Positions 9,772 to 17,668 of a stretch of DNA of 64,000 bases are shown here, piece after piece; position 1 is the first letter of the stretch; every line of letters starts with the position of its first letter. The notes under the pieces are model-generated. The model was given only the letters and a program-made list of their open reading frames with translations. It had not been told where the DNA came from and searched no databases. The position numbers were made by a program, and so were the translations under genes. Source of the DNA: Halocalculus aciditolerans (GTDB lineage Archaea; Halobacteriota; Halobacteria; Halobacteriales; Halobacteriaceae); the NCBI RefSeq assembly GCF_014647475.1, contig NZ_BMPG01000001.1:558001-622000 (forward strand), written 5' to 3'.

Positions 9772-10647
9772 ATGGCCACACTCCGCGACCTCGGACTCTC
9801 CGAGTACGAGGCGAACGCGTACCGGTCCCTCCTCGAAACCGGCCCGACAACCGCCAAAGAGTTGTCCGCCGCTAGTGACGTGCCGATGGGGCGAATCTAC
9901 GACGTGCTCTCCAGCCTCGAATCCCAACACCTCGTCCGCGCGCAGTCCGCCGGCCGCCCGAAATCCTACGCCGCCGTCGACCCCGAGAGCGCCCTCGACG
10001 ACCTCCTCGCCGCCCGGAAACGCGAACTCGCCGAGCAAGCCGAACAGTACGAGGACATCGTCGACGACCTCACCGGCGAGCTCTCCGGCGTCGACACCCC
10101 CGACGCGGGCTTCTGGGAGGCCGCCGTCGGCCCCGACGACGCCGTCTCCCTCCTCCTCGAACGCATCGCCACCGCCGACGACCACGTCCTCATGGCCGCC
10201 GCCACCCCCGTGAACGGCATCGACCTCTCCGACGTCTCCAACCGCCTCCTCACCGCGCTCGTCGACGCCGTCGACCGCGGCGTCACCGTCGACCTCCTCG
10301 CCAACACCGACCTCTACGCCGAACTCCCCACCGACATCAACGAACAGTACGTCACCGAACTCCTCGCCCGCGACGGCTACGACGCCCGCGCCACCGACGC
10401 CGTCGACGGCGACCTCACCGTCATCGACGACGCCGAAGTCTGCCTCAGCATGCCGAACCCCGTCGACCACGAAGAAACGTTCGCGCTCGTCGCCGTCACC
10501 GACCCCGAGTTCGCCGCCGAAGTCACCGACGAACTCCGGGAGACGTGGCAGGACGCCACGCCGCTCACCGCCGCAGAACCAGAGCGCGCGAACGCGGAAC
10601 CCGACGACGCACACACCGAGTTCGGCGACGCGAACCCCGAACCATAG
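9772..10647 (+). CDS. TrmB family transcriptional regulator
   Basis: A 291-residue regulator with an N-terminal winged helix (LGLSEYEANAYRSLLE; TTAKELSAASDVPMGRIYDV) and a C-terminal phospholipase-D-like sensor domain, the domain order of archaeal TrmB proteins that respond to sugars or related metabolites. A short acidic low-complexity tail ends the protein. A TATA-like TTTAAT at 9741-9746 lies 26-31 nt before the ATG, so the transcript is likely leaderless. Ligand and target promoters are not evident from neighbours. Confidence 0.9.
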   Translation: MATLRDLGLSEYEANAYRSLLETGPTTAKELSAASDVPMGRIYDVLSSLESQHLVRAQSAGRPKSYAAVDPESALDDLLAARKRELAEQAEQYEDIVDDLTGELSGVDTPDAGFWEAAVGPDDAVSLLLERIATADDHVLMAAATPVNGIDLSDVSNRLLTALVDAVDRGVTVDLLANTDLYAELPTDINEQYVTELLARDGYDARATDAVDGDLTVIDDAEVCLSMPNPVDHEETFALVAVTDPEFAAEVTDELRETWQDATPLTAAEPERANAEPDDAHTEFGDANPEP

Positions 10648-10782
10648 CGACCGCGGACTCTCCGCCCGTTCCCGTCGTTCGACGGACCCAGCCTCCGCCT
10701 TCGCTCTGCTCGCGGGTCGTTCCTCCCCGTCACCGGAACGCTCCGCGTTCCGGTTGCGAGCGAGAACCCCGTTCTCGCTCGC

Positions 10783-10870
10783 GCTCGCTTTTCCGCGGTT
10801 TTCGCGCGAACGCCAGTGCGTGCGAGCAGGGAGGGACTCGTTCCGACCGTGCTCACTCCTCCCTGCGGTC
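10783..10870. repeat. 88-bp direct repeat, copy 1
   Basis: Begins GCTCGCTTTTCCGCGG and ends CTCCCTGCGGTC. It matches the copy at 10894-10981 at all but about three positions. The embedded GAGCAGGGAGGGA...CTCCCTGC forms an inverted repeat, so each copy could fold. Confidence 0.85.
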
Positions 10871-10893
10871 TGCTCGCGTGTCGCTTCGCTCCC

Positions 10894-10981
10894 GCTCGCT
10901 TTTCCGCGGTTTTCGCGCGAACGCCAGTGAGTGCGAGCAGGGAGGAACTTGTTCCGACCGTGCTCACTCCTCCCTGCGGTC
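10894..10981. repeat. 88-bp direct repeat, copy 2
   Basis: Second copy, offset by 111 bp from the first, differing at about three positions. Related, more diverged sequence (CGAGCAGGGAAGAG...CTGACCGTGCTC) recurs near 16373-16416. Confidence 0.85.
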
Positions 10982-11038
10982 GTCGTTCCGAACCGCGTCG
11001 TCGTTCCGAACCGCGTCGTCGCTCCTTCCGAACCGCGT
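10981..11038. repeat. Tandem 18-bp repeat
   Basis: About three tandem units of CGTCGTTCCGAACCGCGT, the last carrying a small insertion (CGTCGCTCCTTCCGAACCGCGT). It directly follows copy 2 of the 88-bp repeat. No function is apparent. Confidence 0.7.
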
Positions 11039-11121
11039 TGGCTCGCGTGTCGCTCCCACAGGTCGCTCCCGCTCGCCTTATCGCGGTTCTCGCTCGCGCC
11101 TTCGGCGCTCTCCGAACCGCG

Positions 11122-12051
11122 TTACTCGTTCACTTCGGCGCGCAGGTCGCCGAGGGTCGCGACGCGCTCTGCGTGCGCGTTGTGCTGGTGGATGGACTCG
11201 TCGTTCGACTGCCGCATCGTCACGACCGCGCCGTCGTCGAGGCCGTCGTAGGCGTCGACGACCTGTTCGGCCATCGAGCGCACGCAGTCCTCGACGAACT
11301 TCGCGTTCGCGTGCGCCTGATAGGTCATGTGGTCTTCGTCCGGGCGCTTCGCGAGGTTGTAGATGCGCGCGCTCATCGAATCACGCGCGATGTCGACGAG
11401 GTCGAGCAGGTCGACGTCCGGCGTTCCCTCCGTCTGGAGGGTGAGCGTCGCGTGCCCGCGCTGGCTGTGTCCGGCCTGCGGGACCTCGCGCAGGAACGCC
11501 TTCACGTCCTCTTCGGCGACGCCGAGGTCTTCGAGGGCGTCGCGCGCGGTCGCGCTCATCATCTCCTGACTGCACGGACAGACCGTCATCCCCGTGACGC
11601 GCGCGCCGACCTCCTCGGTCGTCGGCTCGCCCTCGCGCGCCGTCGCCGACGCGATGACGTCCACCGTCCCCTGCGTCTCGCGGTCGGACGCCGGCGTGTC
11701 CTCCCGAATCATGTACTCGGCCTCCATCTCCACCGTCGCCGTCGTCGTGTAGTCGTGTTTCTCCAGCAGGCGGTCGGCGGCCTCGCCGCAGACGTCCTCC
11801 ACGCGGTACGCCGGCTCGCGCGTCGCCGCTTCCAGCGTCTCGTCGATGACCTCCATGTTCCGACTCATGTCGATGCCCTTCCGCTCTCTCGGGAGGTCGA
11901 CGTACACCTCGAACTCCGCCATCAACACGATGGGACGCTTCTCCTCGCGCGCGAGCTTCACGAGTTTCTCCACGCCGGTGACGCCGACCTGGCTCAGTCC
12001 GACGGACACGTCGGGCGCGGACGCCTGGACGTCCGGCAGCTGCTTACTCAT
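11122..12051 (-). CDS. mptA: GTP cyclohydrolase MptA/FolE2
   Basis: A 309-residue COG1469 enzyme that opens GTP to a dihydroneopterin (cyclic) phosphate, the first step of tetrahydrofolate/methanopterin biosynthesis. Signatures seen: [11 protein letters not shown], the metal/active-site cysteine region [10 protein letters not shown], and [12 protein letters not shown]. Length is typical. Haloarchaea use folate-type C1 carriers; the Mch gene at 46.6-47.5 kb belongs to the same C1 metabolism. Confidence 0.93.
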   Translation of the reverse strand: MSKQLPDVQASAPDVSVGLSQVGVTGVEKLVKLAREEKRPIVLMAEFEVYVDLPRERKGIDMSRNMEVIDETLEAATREPAYRVEDVCGEAADRLLEKHDYTTTATVEMEAEYMIREDTPASDRETQGTVDVIASATAREGEPTTEEVGARVTGMTVCPCSQEMMSATARDALEDLGVAEEDVKAFLREVPQAGHSQRGHATLTLQTEGTPDVDLLDLVDIARDSMSARIYNLAKRPDEDHMTYQAHANAKFVEDCVRSMAEQVVDAYDGLDDGAVVTMRQSNDESIHQHNAHAERVATLGDLRAEVNE

Positions 12052-12139
12052 CGGTCGCTCTTCGCCCGGTCGCCGGTTAGTGGTTACTACTTACCACTCG
12101 GGTGTGCGAGCGGACGCCCGCGAGAACCACCGGTGTCGC

Positions 12140-12970
12140 CTACTCGAGTTTGTTCAACGCCTTGAAGAAGTCCGTGTCGGGGCCGGCGACCCGCGCGGGG
12201 ACGTCGGCGCGCTCCAGCGTCACCACGCTCGGCGGGTCGACCTCGACGCGGTCCGCGCCGTCGCTCGTCACGACGACTGACTCCGCGTCCGCCACCCGAA
12301 CCGATACCTCGCTCTCCGAGCCGACGACGAGCGGCGGCATCGCGTCGTCCGCGCAGAGCTGATTCAGCACGAAGCCGTCCATCGCGGGCGTGACGAGCGG
12401 GCCGCCCTCGCTCAGGTTGTACGCCGTGCTCCCCGCGGGCGTCGCGAGGAGAACGCCGTCGGCGCGCCCCGACGCGTACAGCGACTCGTCCACGCGCACC
12501 TCGACGTTCACCCCCTGCCCGTGGCCGCGCTGCGAGCCGAGCACGACGACCTCGTTCAGCGCGGGCGTCAGCGACCACTCCGCGTCGCCCGCCGACGCCG
12601 TGATGCGCGGCACGTCGCGCGCCCGAACGCTCCCGGTCTCCCGGAACCGCTCGACCTCGCGCGCCACCGCGTCCACCGCGTCGTCCGGCGACACCGGCGC
12701 TAAAAACCCGACCTCGCCGAGGTTCACGCCGAGCACGGGCGTCCCGTCCGCGCCGCGCGCCGCGAACAAGAACGTCCCGTCCCCGCCGATACTCACGACG
12801 AGGTCGCAGGCGTCGAACGAGTCGACCGCCCACCCCTCGACGTCGATATCCGCCGCGGTCGCCTCGTCGACGCGGGCGGAGACACCCTCGTCCCGGAGCA
12901 ACTCACGGACGTCCGCCGCGAGATAGGCGGCGCGCGCGTTCCCGCGCTGCGCCACGATTCCCACCAACAT
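12140..12970 (-). CDS. nadK: NAD kinase
   Basis: A 276-residue ATP/polyphosphate-dependent kinase making NADP from NAD. The conserved GGDGT motif appears in [12 protein letters not shown] near residues 61-66, followed by [10 protein letters not shown] and the second signature [19 protein letters not shown] start with the Rossmann-like strand [10 protein letters not shown] at the N terminus. Same strand as mptA, with 88 bp between. Confidence 0.95.
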   Translation of the reverse strand: MLVGIVAQRGNARAAYLAADVRELLRDEGVSARVDEATAADIDVEGWAVDSFDACDLVVSIGGDGTFLFAARGADGTPVLGVNLGEVGFLAPVSPDDAVDAVAREVERFRETGSVRARDVPRITASAGDAEWSLTPALNEVVVLGSQRGHGQGVNVEVRVDESLYASGRADGVLLATPAGSTAYNLSEGGPLVTPAMDGFVLNQLCADDAMPPLVVGSESEVSVRVADAESVVVTSDGADRVEVDPPSVVTLERADVPARVAGPDTDFFKALNKLE

Positions 12971-13043
12971 ACCCGCCCCGACGGCGGCCCGGAGTAAAAA
13001 CCGGTCGGACGCGCGCGGCGGGCGAAACTACTTTGCGGAGTCC

Positions 13044-13062
13044 CACACTCGAAGGGAGTGTG
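13044..13062. promoter_or_regulatory. Inverted repeat upstream of the KaiC-like gene
   Basis: CACACTC(5 nt)GAGTGTG, a perfect 7-bp dyad 38-56 nt before the ATG at 13100. It could be an operator for a dimeric regulator or a 5' leader hairpin. Confidence 0.4.
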
Positions 13063-13099
13063 AACACCCGGGGCATCAACGCGGACAGGGGGTGGGACA

Positions 13100-14398
13100 A
13101 TGGCTGACGACGACGAGGAAGACTGGTTCGAGCGCGCGCTCCGCGAAGAGGACGGCGAATCCGAGGAGTCCGAGGACGAAGCGCGCGAAGCGGGCGACGA
13201 ACCCGCGGAGCCGGCGGAGACAGCCGACGCCGGCGACGTCGACGCCGACGGATCAGCCGAGGGCGAGTCCGCGCCGGCGGCCGACTCCGAGTTCGACTTC
13301 GACACCGAACCAGAGCCGGAAGCCGAACCCGAACCGGAACCCGGACCAGACGCCGAATCCGAATCGGCGTCCGAGTCCGAACCAGACGCCGAGTCCGAAC
13401 CGGCGTCCGACGACGAGTTCGCCGACGCCTTCGCGACTGACACGGCCGAGGAGCCGGCAGGCTCTGAGAGTGCCGGCGAGTTCGGAATGGGTGAGTCCGA
13501 GCCGGCGTCCGACGACGAGTTCGCCGACGCCTTCGGCGGTGGAGGCGGTGGTGGGGGCGGTGGCGGTGAGTTCGGGTTCGACCTCGACGAGGGCGGGAGC
13601 GGCGGCGACGGCGGCGGTGGCGGGTTCGGCTTCGACCTCGGTGGTGACGGGTCGCCCGGCGGCGCGGCCGAGGAGGAGTTCGACGAGGCGTTCGAGACCA
13701 ACATCCCCCGCATCGACCTCGGCATCGAGGGGCTGGACGCGATGGTGCAGGGCGGCGTCCCCGACCGCAGCCTCATCGTCGCTATCGGCTCGGCGGGAAC
13801 GGGGAAGACGACGTTCGGCCTTCAGTTCCTCAATCAGGCCATCGAGAACGACGAACGCGGCGTCTACATCACCTTAGAGGAGACCCGCGAGCGCATCGTG
13901 CAGTCCGCGTCCGAGAAGGGCTGGCCGTTCGAGGAGTACATCGAGCGCGGCGACCTCGCCGTCGTCGACTTAGACCCCGTCGAGATGGCGAACTCCCTGA
14001 AGAACATCCGGAACGAACTCCCGGCGCTCATCGAGGATTTCGGCGCGTCCCGCCTCGTCCTCGACTCCGTCAGCCTCCTCGAGATGATGTACGACGACCA
14101 GGCCGTCCGCCGCACCGAAATCTACGACTTCACGAAAGCGCTGAAGAAGGCCGGCGTCACCACGATGCTCACCTCGGAGGCGAGCGACGACAACGCCTTC
14201 TCCTCGCGCTACGGCATCATCGAATATCTCACTGACGCCGTCATCGTCCTCCGCTACGTCCGCCCCGAGGACTTCCGGGAAACCCGTCTCGCCATCGAGA
14301 TACAGAAAATCCGCGACGCCAACCACTCCCGCGAGACCAAACCCTACGAGATCACGAACAACGGCATCTCCGTCTACCGCCAGGCGAACATCTTCTAG
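13100..14398 (+). CDS. KaiC/RadA-like ATPase with acidic N-terminal extension
   Basis: A 432-residue protein. Residues 1 to about 190 are an acidic, low-complexity region (Glu/Asp/Ser/Pro then Gly-rich runs) with the segment SEPASDDEFADAF repeated. The rest is a single KaiC-type P-loop domain: GSAGTGKTT near 231-239, a Walker-B-like RLVLDSVSLL, and the C-terminal YRQANIF. Such proteins are often labelled HTR-like in haloarchaea and lack the second KaiC domain. A GGGGGTGG purine tract 9-16 nt before the ATG supports this start. Role unknown; a signalling ATPase is likely. Confidence 0.85.
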   Translation: MADDDEEDWFERALREEDGESEESEDEAREAGDEPAEPAETADAGDVDADGSAEGESAPAADSEFDFDTEPEPEAEPEPEPGPDAESESASESEPDAESEPASDDEFADAFATDTAEEPAGSESAGEFGMGESEPASDDEFADAFGGGGGGGGGGGEFGFDLDEGGSGGDGGGGGFGFDLGGDGSPGGAAEEEFDEAFETNIPRIDLGIEGLDAMVQGGVPDRSLIVAIGSAGTGKTTFGLQFLNQAIENDERGVYITLEETRERIVQSASEKGWPFEEYIERGDLAVVDLDPVEMANSLKNIRNELPALIEDFGASRLVLDSVSLLEMMYDDQAVRRTEIYDFTKALKKAGVTTMLTSEASDDNAFSSRYGIIEYLTDAVIVLRYVRPEDFRETRLAIEIQKIRDANHSRETKPYEITNNGISVYRQANIF

Positions 14399-14450
14399 CC
14401 CGACACGTCCACCCGGAACGGTTCTTAGGGGGCGTGCTCTACGTGAACGC

Positions 14451-15044
14451 GTGCCGGAATTCGAAACCGCCGACCTGACCGAGCGCGAACGCGCACGCAT
14501 CGTCAAGACCGCCGTCTCCCCGCGGCCCATCGCGTGGGTCGGAACCACGAGCCCGGACGGCGTCGACAACCTCGCGCCCTACAGCTCCTACAACTACGTC
14601 TCCTCCGCGGAGCCCGTCGTCGTCTTCAACTCGCCGAACGCCGATCACGGCGGCCTCAAGGACTCCGCGCGCAACGCCCTCGACACCGAGGAGTTCACCG
14701 TCAGCGTCGTCACCGAACCCCTCTTGGAGACGATGGACGCGACGGCCGAACGCCTCGGACCCGAGGAGAGCGAGTTCGACGCGTTCGACGTCGAGCGCGC
14801 GCCCTCGAAGACGGTGACGCCGCCGCGCGTCGCCGACGCCCTCGTCTCCATGGAGTGTACGCTCCACGACGCCGTCGAAGTCCACGACCGACTGATGGTT
14901 CTCGGCGACGTCACGCGCTTCCACGTCGCCGACGACGCCCTCGTCGACGGGAAAATCGACTCCCAGAACGTCCCGACCGTCGGCCGACTCGGCGGCCCGT
15001 TCTACACGGCCTCGACCCCCCTCCCCTTCGAGCGACAGAACTAA
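14451..15044 (+). CDS. Flavin reductase-like FMN-binding protein
   Basis: A 197-residue protein of the flavin reductase/split-barrel FMN-binding family. It has the SPRPIAWVGTTSPDGVDNLA strand, APYSSYNYVSS, and the C-terminal GRLGGPFY motif. Members reduce flavin or act as FMN oxidoreductases. GTG start at 14451. Its TAA abuts the stop of the convergent gene at 15045 with no intervening base. Confidence 0.85.
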   Translation: MPEFETADLTERERARIVKTAVSPRPIAWVGTTSPDGVDNLAPYSSYNYVSSAEPVVVFNSPNADHGGLKDSARNALDTEEFTVSVVTEPLLETMDATAERLGPEESEFDAFDVERAPSKTVTPPRVADALVSMECTLHDAVEVHDRLMVLGDVTRFHVADDALVDGKIDSQNVPTVGRLGGPFYTASTPLPFERQN

Positions 15045-15524
15045 TCAGAGCGGCGTGCCCTGCGTCCCCGTCTCGCTCGCGTTCTGACTCGCGCGCTCGC
15101 GCATCGCCTGCACCGGCTCGACGTAGTCGTATCCAGGGATGATTCCCTCGAACCACGTGCCCTCGACGTAGTTCACGACGGCGAGCGCGTCGTCCGGGGC
15201 GTTCCCCGGGCGCGCGTCGAGCGTCGTCGTCACCGTCACCTCCGCCGCGTCACGCTCCACCGTCGGCTCCCCCGTCTCCGCGTACGTGACGCCCTCCACG
15301 TCCTCCACGCGGAGTTCGAACGTCTCGAACCACCCGTCCTCAACGACGCCCGCCACCACGTCCTCCTCGACCACCGCATCGAGCGTCGGCACCGTCACCG
15401 CCACCGTTACCGTCCCCCCGTCCACGGTGACGACGGCGTCCCAGTCGTTCGTCGTCGGCTCGAACCCCTCGCCCCGCTCCGCGAACTTCCCGTGCGACTC
15501 GAACTCCGCCGTCACTTCACTCAT
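15045..15524 (-). CDS. Conserved haloarchaeal protein (DUF5813-like)
   Basis: A 159-residue soluble, acidic protein of unknown function. Its beta-rich sequence (repeated VTVDGGTVTVAV-like strands) and the C-terminal GIIPGYDYVEPVQAMR block look like the haloarchaea-restricted DUF5813 family, but that assignment is from memory. The start is the ATG giving MSEVTAEFES, upstream of which the frame is non-conserved. Convergent, stop-to-stop, with the flavin reductase gene. Confidence 0.7.
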   Translation of the reverse strand: MSEVTAEFESHGKFAERGEGFEPTTNDWDAVVTVDGGTVTVAVTVPTLDAVVEEDVVAGVVEDGWFETFELRVEDVEGVTYAETGEPTVERDAAEVTVTTTLDARPGNAPDDALAVVNYVEGTWFEGIIPGYDYVEPVQAMRERASQNASETGTQGTPL

Positions 15525-15663
15525 ACCGCGTGAATACGCGTTCGAACGGAAAGGGGCTTTCGTCACTCCACAGCCCCGAACCGGACCTCGCCGGAGCGAC
15601 GCGGGCGTTCGACCGACGGGACCCGGCCACCCCGTTTATCCATCCTCCCGGTGTGGTCGGAGT

Positions 15664-16041
15664 ATGGACTCCGTCGCCCAAAGCGTCTACGAGACGCTCG
15701 ACGACGTCGACGCGCTCCGGAGCGTCGCCTCCTTCGCCGCCACCGAACGCACCGTCGTCTTCCTCCGCGAAGACGTCGAACCCGACTTCCCCGAAACCCG
15801 CCAGCAGGACACTCTCCGAGAAGCCCTCTTCCAGACGATGGCCGCCCCCATCCTCGAAGAAGAATTCGGCGGCGACCTCCACACGACCACCCACGTCTTC
15901 GACGACAAACTCGTCTTCATCCACCGAGTCGACGCCGACGCCGACGCCGGCGTCTTCGTCTCCCTCGACAACAGCGGCGACTTCGCCCACCGCGAGATCC
16001 TCAGAGCCCTCGAAGCCGCGACCACCCAACACCGACAGTAG
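15664..16041 (+). CDS. Conserved haloarchaeal hypothetical protein
   Basis: A 125-residue small acidic protein with an alpha/beta pattern: helix MDSVAQSVYETLDDV, strands RTVVFLRE and KLVFIHRVDAD, and a C-terminal helix. I recognise it only as a haloarchaeal conserved type with no known function. It is divergently oriented to the DUF5813-like gene, with 139 bp between starts. Confidence 0.65.
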   Translation: MDSVAQSVYETLDDVDALRSVASFAATERTVVFLREDVEPDFPETRQQDTLREALFQTMAAPILEEEFGGDLHTTTHVFDDKLVFIHRVDADADAGVFVSLDNSGDFAHREILRALEAATTQHRQ

Positions 16042-16103
16042 CCGTCTCCCCTCGACGCCCGACGACGCGAGCGCTGTCGCTCGACGACCAGCCCGGTCTG
16101 CGG

Positions 16104-16240
16104 GGAGAGGGATTTGAACTTTGGTCGGACGTGCTCGCTGACTCGCGCCGACGGCGCTCGTCTTCCCGCGATTCTCACTCGCTGCGCTCGCTCCGAATCG
16201 CGTTCGCTGCGCGCGCCCTCCCGAGTTCAAATCCTCTCCT
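16104..16240. repeat. tRNA-3'-end-like inverted repeat, long form
   Basis: The left arm GGAGAGGGATTTGAACT (16104-16120) pairs with the right arm AGTTCAAATCCTCTCCT (16224-16240), apart from one G-tract difference. The arms match the T-arm and acceptor end of tRNA-Leu at 16.4 kb. About 100 bp of GC-rich sequence lies between the arms. Confidence 0.75.
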
Positions 16241-16277
16241 GAAAGTGAACACAGTCGCTCCGCGACGGGTTCGACAT

Positions 16278-16342
16278 GCGAGGAGCGTGATTTGAACTTT
16301 GGTCGCAAATCGGAGATTTGCTCCCTGATTCAAACTCCTCGC
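16278..16342. repeat. tRNA-3'-end-like hairpin element
   Basis: Outer stem GCGAGGAG (16278-16285) pairs with CTCCTCGC (16335-16342), and inner stem GCAAATC (16305-16311) pairs with GATTTGC (16315-16321) around a GGA loop. The segment 16275-16298 matches 22 of 24 bases at the tRNA-Leu 3' end (16421-16444). It shares GATTTGAACTTTGGTCG with the element at 16104 and is homologous in reverse orientation to the element downstream of tRNA-Val. Confidence 0.8.
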
Positions 16343-16423
16343 TCGCAGTTATTCTCGCTCCGCTCGCGTGAGTAGTACGAACGCGAGCAGGGAAGAGCCA
16401 CGCTCTGACCGTGCTCGAAAACA

Positions 16424-16508
16424 TGCGAGGAGAGGGATTTGAACCCACGAACCCCTGCGGGAGCGGATCTTAAGTCCGCCACCTTTGGCCAGACTCAGTC
16501 ATCCTCGC
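16424..16508 (-). tRNA. tRNA-Leu(TAA)
   Basis: An 85-nt class II tRNA read on the minus strand. The 5' acceptor GCGAGGA pairs with TCCTCGC before discriminator A; the anticodon loop contains TAA in GGACTTAAGATCC; a variable arm precedes GGTTCAAATCC of the T arm. No intron is visible and CCA is not encoded. It lies 55 bp downstream of the ferredoxin gene on the same strand. Confidence 0.95.
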
Positions 16509-16509
16509 T

Positions 16510-16524
16510 GGAGAGTAACTCTCC
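16510..16524. promoter_or_regulatory. Palindrome at the 5' end of tRNA-Leu
   Basis: GGAGAGT-A-ACTCTCC, a perfect 7-bp dyad with a single central base, 1 nt outside the mature 5' end of tRNA-Leu. It could be a leader hairpin in the pre-tRNA, a processing signal, or a terminator for the ferredoxin transcript upstream. Confidence 0.4.
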
Positions 16525-16563
16525 GAGTGGAGCAAACCGCCCGGCCTACCTGAATCTGACGGA

Positions 16564-16905
16564 CTACCAGTCGACGCTGATGGTGCCGTCGCCGTGGGGG
16601 TCGGGGGCGATTTCCTCGTTCGTGCGGCGGTCGATGACGTGGATGACGCCGGGGCCCTTCTTCGCGGGGCAGGCGTCGGCGGCGGCGACGTTGTCGTCGA
16701 GGGCGTCCTCGTCGAAGAAGTACGTCTTCGGGCGGCCCATCCCGCTCTTGATGTCCATCTCCCAGTTGTCGGAGACGGCGGCGCACTTCCCCGCGCCGAA
16801 GCATTTGTTCGCCTCGAAGAGGAGCTTGTAGGGGGCGTCCTCGACGGGCGGGGCGTTCGACTCGCCGATCTCGGTCGGGTCGACCGGTTCGTCCGCGTCG
16901 CTCAT
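16564..16905 (-). CDS. Ferredoxin, three-cysteine type
   Basis: A 113-residue small ferredoxin-like electron carrier. Cysteines are in KCFGAGKCAAVS and ADACPAKKG, i.e. C-x5-C then a distant CP, with the middle cysteine of the usual CxxCxxC absent. That pattern fits single [3Fe-4S] (or incomplete-ligand [4Fe-4S]) ferredoxins such as those serving P450s. The N-terminal about 25 residues are acidic. ATG start giving MSDADEPVDP. No partner oxidoreductase is adjacent. Confidence 0.75.
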   Translation of the reverse strand: MSDADEPVDPTEIGESNAPPVEDAPYKLLFEANKCFGAGKCAAVSDNWEMDIKSGMGRPKTYFFDEDALDDNVAAADACPAKKGPGVIHVIDRRTNEEIAPDPHGDGTISVDW

Positions 16906-17023
16906 ACGCGTACTCGGTGGCCCGGCCTCTTTCACGTGTCGGTGGCGGCGCGGACGGAGGACACGAAACGAGCGCGGAACGCGGAGAAACTGGGCGCGGG
17001 CGCGCGGTGCGTCGTCGTTGTGG

Positions 17024-17551
17024 TTAGCGGTCGTCGTGGATTTCGACGGATTCGAGCGTGACGTCCTTGACGGGGGCGTCGTTCCGGTCGGTGGGGACGT
17101 TGCCGATGTCCTCGACGACGTCCATGCCGTCGATGACTCTGCCGAAGACGGCGTGGCGGCCGTCGAGGTGGGGCTGGGCGTCGAGGGTGATGAAGAACTG
17201 GCTGCCGTTCGTGTTCGGGCCGGAGTTCGCCATGGAGACGATGCCGGCGTCGTCGTGGTTGAGGTCCTCGTGGAACTCGTCGTCGAACGTGTAGCCGGGG
17301 CCGCCGCGGCCGGTGCCGGTGCGGTCGCCGGTCTGAATCATGAAGCCGCTGATGATGCGGTGGACGGGGACGTCCTCGTAGTAGGGTTCGCCGTCGACTT
17401 CCTCCTCGGTCTCGGGGTCGATCCACGTCTTCTCGCCGGTGGCGAGGCCGACGAAGTTCTCGACGGTGTTCGGCGCGCGCTCGTGGTAGAGTTCGATTTC
17501 GATGTCGCCCTCGGACGTGTGGAGAGTCGCGGTCAGGTCGCTGTCGCTCAT
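17024..17551 (-). CDS. Cyclophilin-type peptidyl-prolyl isomerase
   Basis: A 175-residue cytoplasmic cyclophilin catalysing cis-trans isomerisation of prolyl bonds. Active-site landmarks are present: VHRIISGFMIQTGD (catalytic Arg and the FMIQ block), SMANSGPNTNGSQFFIT, and the LDGRHAVFGRV segment. No signal peptide. ATG start, family-typical length. Confidence 0.95.
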   Translation of the reverse strand: MSDSDLTATLHTSEGDIEIELYHERAPNTVENFVGLATGEKTWIDPETEEEVDGEPYYEDVPVHRIISGFMIQTGDRTGTGRGGPGYTFDDEFHEDLNHDDAGIVSMANSGPNTNGSQFFITLDAQPHLDGRHAVFGRVIDGMDVVEDIGNVPTDRNDAPVKDVTLESVEIHDDR

Positions 17552-17668
17552 GCGCCGAGGGAGGCGGCGAGCGCGGAAAACTGGTTCGGTTCCCGTACTC
17601 GGCGGCGTGTCCGAGCGGACCTCGAACGCGGTGCGGTCCGATGCTTCCGCGCCTCGATAGCGGCCGAG

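Larger units (their letters stand above)
10648..11121. other. Repeat-rich intergenic region
   Basis: 474 bp with no supportable gene between the TrmB gene and the end of mptA. It holds an 88-bp imperfect direct repeat, short tandem copies of GTCGTTCCGAACCGC, and many GCTCGC/GCGAGC alternations typical of haloarchaeal spacer repeats. Long open frames here reflect GC-rich composition, not coding. Confidence 0.75.
16042..16423. other. Intergenic region of tRNA-like repeats
   Basis: 382 bp without a protein gene, lying just beyond the 3' end of tRNA-Leu. It contains two inverted-repeat elements whose arms copy the tRNA T-arm/acceptor sequence, and a diverged copy of the 88-bp repeat found near 10.8 kb. 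Both are listed separately. Confidence 0.75.

Noticed and set aside
10650-11110. CRISPR array suspected from repeated sequence
   Set aside because: Only two long copies with no regular short repeats and unique spacers; the remaining repeats are contiguous tandem units. No cas genes in the window.
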